Positions 61,011 through 64,000 of a DNA stretch of 64,000 bases are shown piece by piece. The notes under the pieces are model-generated. The model saw only the letters and a list, made by a program, of their open reading frames with translations, did not search any database and was not told where the DNA came from. The stretch is taken from the NCBI RefSeq assembly GCF_002741035.1, contig NZ_CP016808.1, positions 682,001 to 746,000 on the forward strand, written 5' to 3'. A program made the translations under genes and the position numbers. Positions within the stretch are counted from its first letter, which is position 1; every line of letters begins with the position of its first letter. The stretch is from Paenibacillus sp. BIHB 4019 (lineage in GTDB: Bacteria > Bacillota > Bacilli > Paenibacillales > Paenibacillaceae).

Positions 61011-62135
61011 TTATGGTTTAACCGCGTTGCGGATGGCTTCGATTTGCGAAGTTTCCATACCCATCGCATTGTCTACTTTAATCTCTTGCTTAGCCAGCTT
61101 TTGCTTGATATCTTCTACTTGCTTCTGCATATCAGCCGTGAAGATCGATTTGTAAATGTCATTTTCAGCAATGCCTACGCCATCTTGATCAAAGCTGAGC
61201 ACTTGGCGTTGTCCATATTCGAGCGTGCCCTCTTGCGTTTTCTTCACTGCGCCAAGAATAGAGGTATCGATTTTTTTAATAGCAGACGTCACGATCAGAT
61301 TCGCTTTTTCTTTATCCGTTTCCTGAAGCAGGAACCCTTGGTCGGAGTCAACGCCAATCGCGTAACGCTTCTTGTCCTTCGCTGCATCGAAGATGCCCAG
61401 GCCCGTCGCGCCAGCCACGTTGAAAATCACGTCGACGCCAGAGTTGTACTGAATGAGCGACAGCTCCTTGCCTTTCGCCGGGTTCACGAAATCGCCCGCA
61501 TAGGAAACGGCTACCTTAATGGCAGGATCGACGTATTGTGCCCCTTGGATATAACCAACCAGGAATGCATTAATGCCGGGAATGTCCATGCCGCCGACAA
61601 AGCCAATCACATTATCTTTGTTCGCATTTGGAATATCGGACTTCGTCGCAATTGCAGCTACTGCGCCTGCAAGGAAGGAAACCTCGTTCGTTGCGTAAGA
61701 CATCGCATATACGTTAGCCGGTGTTTCTTCAATATCCGTGTCGTAGTTGATGAATTTTTTGTCCGGATACGTTTCTGCGGTCGCATTAAACATCTCGGTA
61801 ATTTCAGATCCGCCGGAGATAATAATATCCCAGTCCTGCGCTGCTATATCTTGATAAGTAGGTTCCCACTTCGTTTTGTCTGTTCCCATTTCAATCACTT
61901 TCGTATCTGCGCCCAATTCGGATTTAACAAGCGTCAATCCCTTGTTCGCTGCATCAAAGAAAGATTTATCCCCAAGTGTACCCGGTACGAGCAGAACAAC
62001 CTTCAGCTTCTTATCCCCGCCTGTACTGCCTGAGCCTGCTGCATTGCCGCTGCTTGTCCCCGTATTTCCTCCACCGCAAGCTGCCAGCACCAATAGAACC
62101 GAAACCATGAGTAATGCCATCACATTTTTCTTCAT
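61011..62135 (-). CDS. nupN: BMP-family nucleoside-binding lipoprotein
   Basis: A 374-residue lipoprotein: MKKNVMALLMVSVLLVLAAC gives signal and lipobox, then a Gly/Ser/Thr-rich linker and the BMP domain (LKVVLLVPGTLGDKSFFDAA, WDIIISGGSEITEMFN, FVGGMDIPGINAFLVGYIQGA, IGVDSDQGFLL). The PnrA/BMP group binds purine nucleosides. I place the start at ATG 62135 with GGGGGA upstream. First gene of the operon; divergent from the AraC gene. Confidence 0.93.
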   Translation of the reverse strand: MKKNVMALLMVSVLLVLAACGGGNTGTSSGNAAGSGSTGGDKKLKVVLLVPGTLGDKSFFDAANKGLTLVKSELGADTKVIEMGTDKTKWEPTYQDIAAQDWDIIISGGSEITEMFNATAETYPDKKFINYDTDIEETPANVYAMSYATNEVSFLAGAVAAIATKSDIPNANKDNVIGFVGGMDIPGINAFLVGYIQGAQYVDPAIKVAVSYAGDFVNPAKGKELSLIQYNSGVDVIFNVAGATGLGIFDAAKDKKRYAIGVDSDQGFLLQETDKEKANLIVTSAIKKIDTSILGAVKKTQEGTLEYGQRQVLSFDQDGVGIAENDIYKSIFTADMQKQVEDIKQKLAKQEIKVDNAMGMETSQIEAIRNAVKP

Positions 62136-62385
62136 TCTCTGTTCCCCCACTCTCTGTCGATTAAAAGACGTGTCCCCTTTGAAACTAGCCGCCCGCGCTT
62201 GCTGTCCTGAAAAGAATGCTTACCCCAAGTGTAATGTAGAAAATAAATAGGTTATAATAAAGGTACGCTTTTACGAATAGCTTGTTCGGGATGATACGAT
62301 CATATCAAATTCGAAATCAAATAATTATCTCGATTCGGTCAACTTTTTATACGATTCGGCTATATACACGCGAAGGAGGGCTGTT

Positions 62386-63138
62386 ATGAATCGATTATTG
62401 TATTTAGCAAATGACATACATGAGAGAAATACTAACATCCCTCCTCATCAGCATGAGTGCTACGAGCTTGTTTATTACATTCGCGGTATGGGTCCAACCG
62501 TCATTGCAGGCCGTAAATATCGCTTTAAAGAGCATACGATTGCCCTCATCGCTCCTCGGCATATTCATAGCGAGATTCATGAGCTGGAGGGCGAGGTGCT
62601 GTTCATTGGTTTTAACGCTCCTGATGTGGAATTAAAAGGATTAAGCGGGGTTTATGACGACGATGCGAGCCATACGATTTTAAAGCATTTATGGCGCATA
62701 AAAGAGGAGTTTTTCATCCGTCCGAGAACCGACAGCGAATCGCTGAATGCTCTCCTCAATGAGCTGCTTCCGCCGCTGCAGCAAATTTTTGGAAACCGAA
62801 AAACACCCCATCCATCAGAAGATCGGGTCAAATACGTGCTGCAATATATGGATGACCATTATAAGCAGAAGCTCACCGTTGAGCTGCTTGCCGACATGTC
62901 CGGTTACAGCTATGACCGGTTCCGCCACCTTTTTAAGGAACGCTACAATATTGCGCCTCTCCAGTATATTTTGCTAAAACGTCTGGAATATGCAAAATCG
63001 CTGCTCATAGGTACCCAGATGCATATTTCTGAAATTGCCGCCGATGCCGGCTTTGCCAATGATGCGCAATTTTGCAGCATGTTTAAACGGGAAATTGGCT
63101 GTACGCCTCGCACCTATAGGAAGGGCAAAATTTTGTGA
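62386..63138 (+). CDS. AraC-family transcriptional regulator
   Basis: A 250-residue regulator: a cupin-type sensor (HQHECYELVYYIRGMGPTVIAG, residues 22-90) and an AraC HTH pair (QKLTVELLADMSGYSYDRFRHLFKERYNIAPLQYI; ISEIAADAGFANDAQFCSMFKREIGCTPRTYR). The ribosome binding site AAGGAGGG precedes ATG 62386. It is divergent from the nucleoside operon with 250 bases between the two starts, so it is the likely local regulator. Confidence 0.92.
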   Translation: MNRLLYLANDIHERNTNIPPHQHECYELVYYIRGMGPTVIAGRKYRFKEHTIALIAPRHIHSEIHELEGEVLFIGFNAPDVELKGLSGVYDDDASHTILKHLWRIKEEFFIRPRTDSESLNALLNELLPPLQQIFGNRKTPHPSEDRVKYVLQYMDDHYKQKLTVELLADMSGYSYDRFRHLFKERYNIAPLQYILLKRLEYAKSLLIGTQMHISEIAADAGFANDAQFCSMFKREIGCTPRTYRKGKIL

Positions 63139-63173
63139 GGGTTTGAAAATATTAATCTATAGAGGGAAGGGAG

Positions 63174-63563
63174 TGACTGGAATGCCAATGGCTATCGCCT
63201 GCCTTCAGAAGCGGAATGTGGCAATATGCTTGCAAAGACGGTACAACAGGCTACAGATATGGAGAGCTTGATCAAATTGCTTGGTATGATGAAAATTCGG
63301 GAGGTGTCACTCACGAGGTCGGGCAGAAGGAATCTAACGCTTGGGGACTTTATGATATGCTCGGGAATACGTGGGAATGGTGCTGGGATTTATATGATGC
63401 GGAAGTATATGGTCCGTACCGTATTTTCCGTGGTGGCAGCTGGGCTGAAGAGGCCCGGGGCTGTGGGGCTACGTGCAGGCGCCGCAGTCATCCATCCTTT
63501 TGCATCGACGACCTTGGCTTTCGCCTTGCCCGATCCGTTGCACCATCGCATAGGCCAAATTAA
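63174..63563 (+). pseudogene. Formylglycine-generating-enzyme-type (sulfatase-modifying) gene, truncated and frameshifted
   Basis: From about 63174 one frame reads DWNANGYRLPSEAE; then the frame shifts and continues as WQYACKDGTTGYRYGELDQI, followed by SNAWGLYDMLGNTWEWCWDLYDAEVYG and FRGGSWAEEARGCGATCRRR with a C-terminal DDLGFRLAR. This is the second half of the FGE/SUMF1 fold. The family form here would be SEAEWQYAC, so the present bases have two extra at the join (about 63216). The first half is missing. No sulfatase is near. Confidence 0.78.
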
Positions 63564-63641
63564 TGAGACGAACTCACCAAGCATGGCGTGTGGGTTCATC
63601 TCATCTATCCATTAACAGCCTATTTCATGTTGACGCTTAAG

Positions 63642-63932
63642 CTAAGCTTTGCCTTTATATGTCTTCGTGGCTGTATCGAGCATGGATTTCCAATCTGCAA
63701 ACTCGGTCTCGCGCGCAACATGGCGATCAAACAGCTCATCAGGAATGTTGTCGATCTCCTCATGCGTTTCTGCTTGAAAATTGCCTTTCTCCAAAAACTG
63801 CCCAAAGCTGCTGCTGCTGGAATGCTTGCTCATAAATGCATCGTTAAACAGCTCGTTTAATGATACCTCGTTCGGATCTTCCTGGTTTGTTTTCTGTCCC
63901 TGCAGTTCCTTCAACAGGTCGTCAAATGACAT
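63642..63932 (-). CDS. Small protein of unknown function, 96 residues
   Basis: Not recognised. It begins MSFDDLLKELQGQKTNQEDP, has low-complexity SSSSSFGQFLEKGNF in the middle and DELFDRHVARETEFADWKSM near the end. Acidic, soluble, no signal peptide. Real coding is supported by a clean start and codon use; a GAGAAAG site lies upstream. The remaining 63933-64000 holds no feature. Confidence 0.6.
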   Translation of the reverse strand: MSFDDLLKELQGQKTNQEDPNEVSLNELFNDAFMSKHSSSSSFGQFLEKGNFQAETHEEIDNIPDELFDRHVARETEFADWKSMLDTATKTYKGKA

Positions 63933-64000
63933 TGGTTTTTGCTTTCTCAGATTACCACTCCTTCAATTTGTGCGATCGACTCCAGGCCCATGCAAAATCC

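Noticed and set aside
60303..62033. A long rightward open frame of 576 codons opposite nupO and nupN
   Set aside because: It spans two real genes and their gap on the opposite strand and shows no domain; it is a by-product of their codon use.

Overview
The window looks like chromosomal DNA of a Gram-positive, low-to-moderate GC soil bacterium of the Paenibacillus type. This rests on strong AGGAGG-type ribosome binding sites, many TTG and GTG starts, a TPP-riboswitch thiamine salvage operon with ylmB, a CIRCE operator, a sigma-D motility promoter, and many AraC-type regulators. The genus is an inference from gene content; no database search was possible.

Region 1 (1-6.3 kb): the 5' part of an iron-dependent alcohol dehydrogenase-type gene, small membrane proteins, a chemotaxis receptor with a sigma-D promoter, a PhzF-family enzyme and a DUF6953-type protein. 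Region 2 (6.3-16.7 kb): a large leftward thiamine cluster. A TPP riboswitch precedes ylmB; then follow tenA, an ABC transporter for pyrimidine precursors (thiZ, thiX, thiY), thiF, thiE, thiS, thiG, thiO and thiD. Together these import and deformylate or hydrolyse pyrimidine breakdown products, make the thiazole, and couple the two halves. Region 3 (16.7-22.4 kb): a decayed aminoglycoside adenylyltransferase, htpG under a perfect CIRCE element, an HD hydrolase, and a secreted beta-propeller protein.

Region 4 (22.4-26.1 kb) is a decay patch. Two histidine-phosphatase fragments flank an intact FGGY sugar kinase, and a GrpB-family gene is cut by an in-frame stop. Region 5 (26.1-45.7 kb) holds a type I-C CRISPR-Cas system: array 1 (5 repeats), then about 10 kb of unrelated genes, then array 2 (9 repeats) next to cas2-cas1-cas4-cas7-cas8c-cas5c-cas3, all leftward. 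The unrelated genes include an aminoglycoside acetyltransferase-family gene, a methyltransferase, a RpiR regulator, an ECF transporter with a fused double ATPase, a PHP-domain protein and a BNR-propeller protein. Both arrays share one leader type. cas8c, the large subunit gene, is split by a one-base frameshift, so interference may be disabled although adaptation genes and arrays look intact.

Region 6 (45.8-51 kb): a Fur-linked iron-siderophore uptake locus whose AraC regulator and substrate-binding lipoprotein are fused in one reading frame, with a promoter, Fur-like site and ribosome binding site inside the frame. Region 7 (51-54.6 kb): small genes, a SUKH-type gene beside a SUKH-like remnant, a dispersed noncoding repeat, an OsmC protein and an orphan 343-residue protein. 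Region 8 (54.8-63.1 kb): a nucleoside uptake and breakdown operon (BMP lipoprotein, ATPase, two permeases, nucleoside hydrolase, ADP-ribosylglycohydrolase) with a divergent AraC regulator. The window closes with a broken formylglycine-generating-enzyme-type gene and a small conserved-looking protein.
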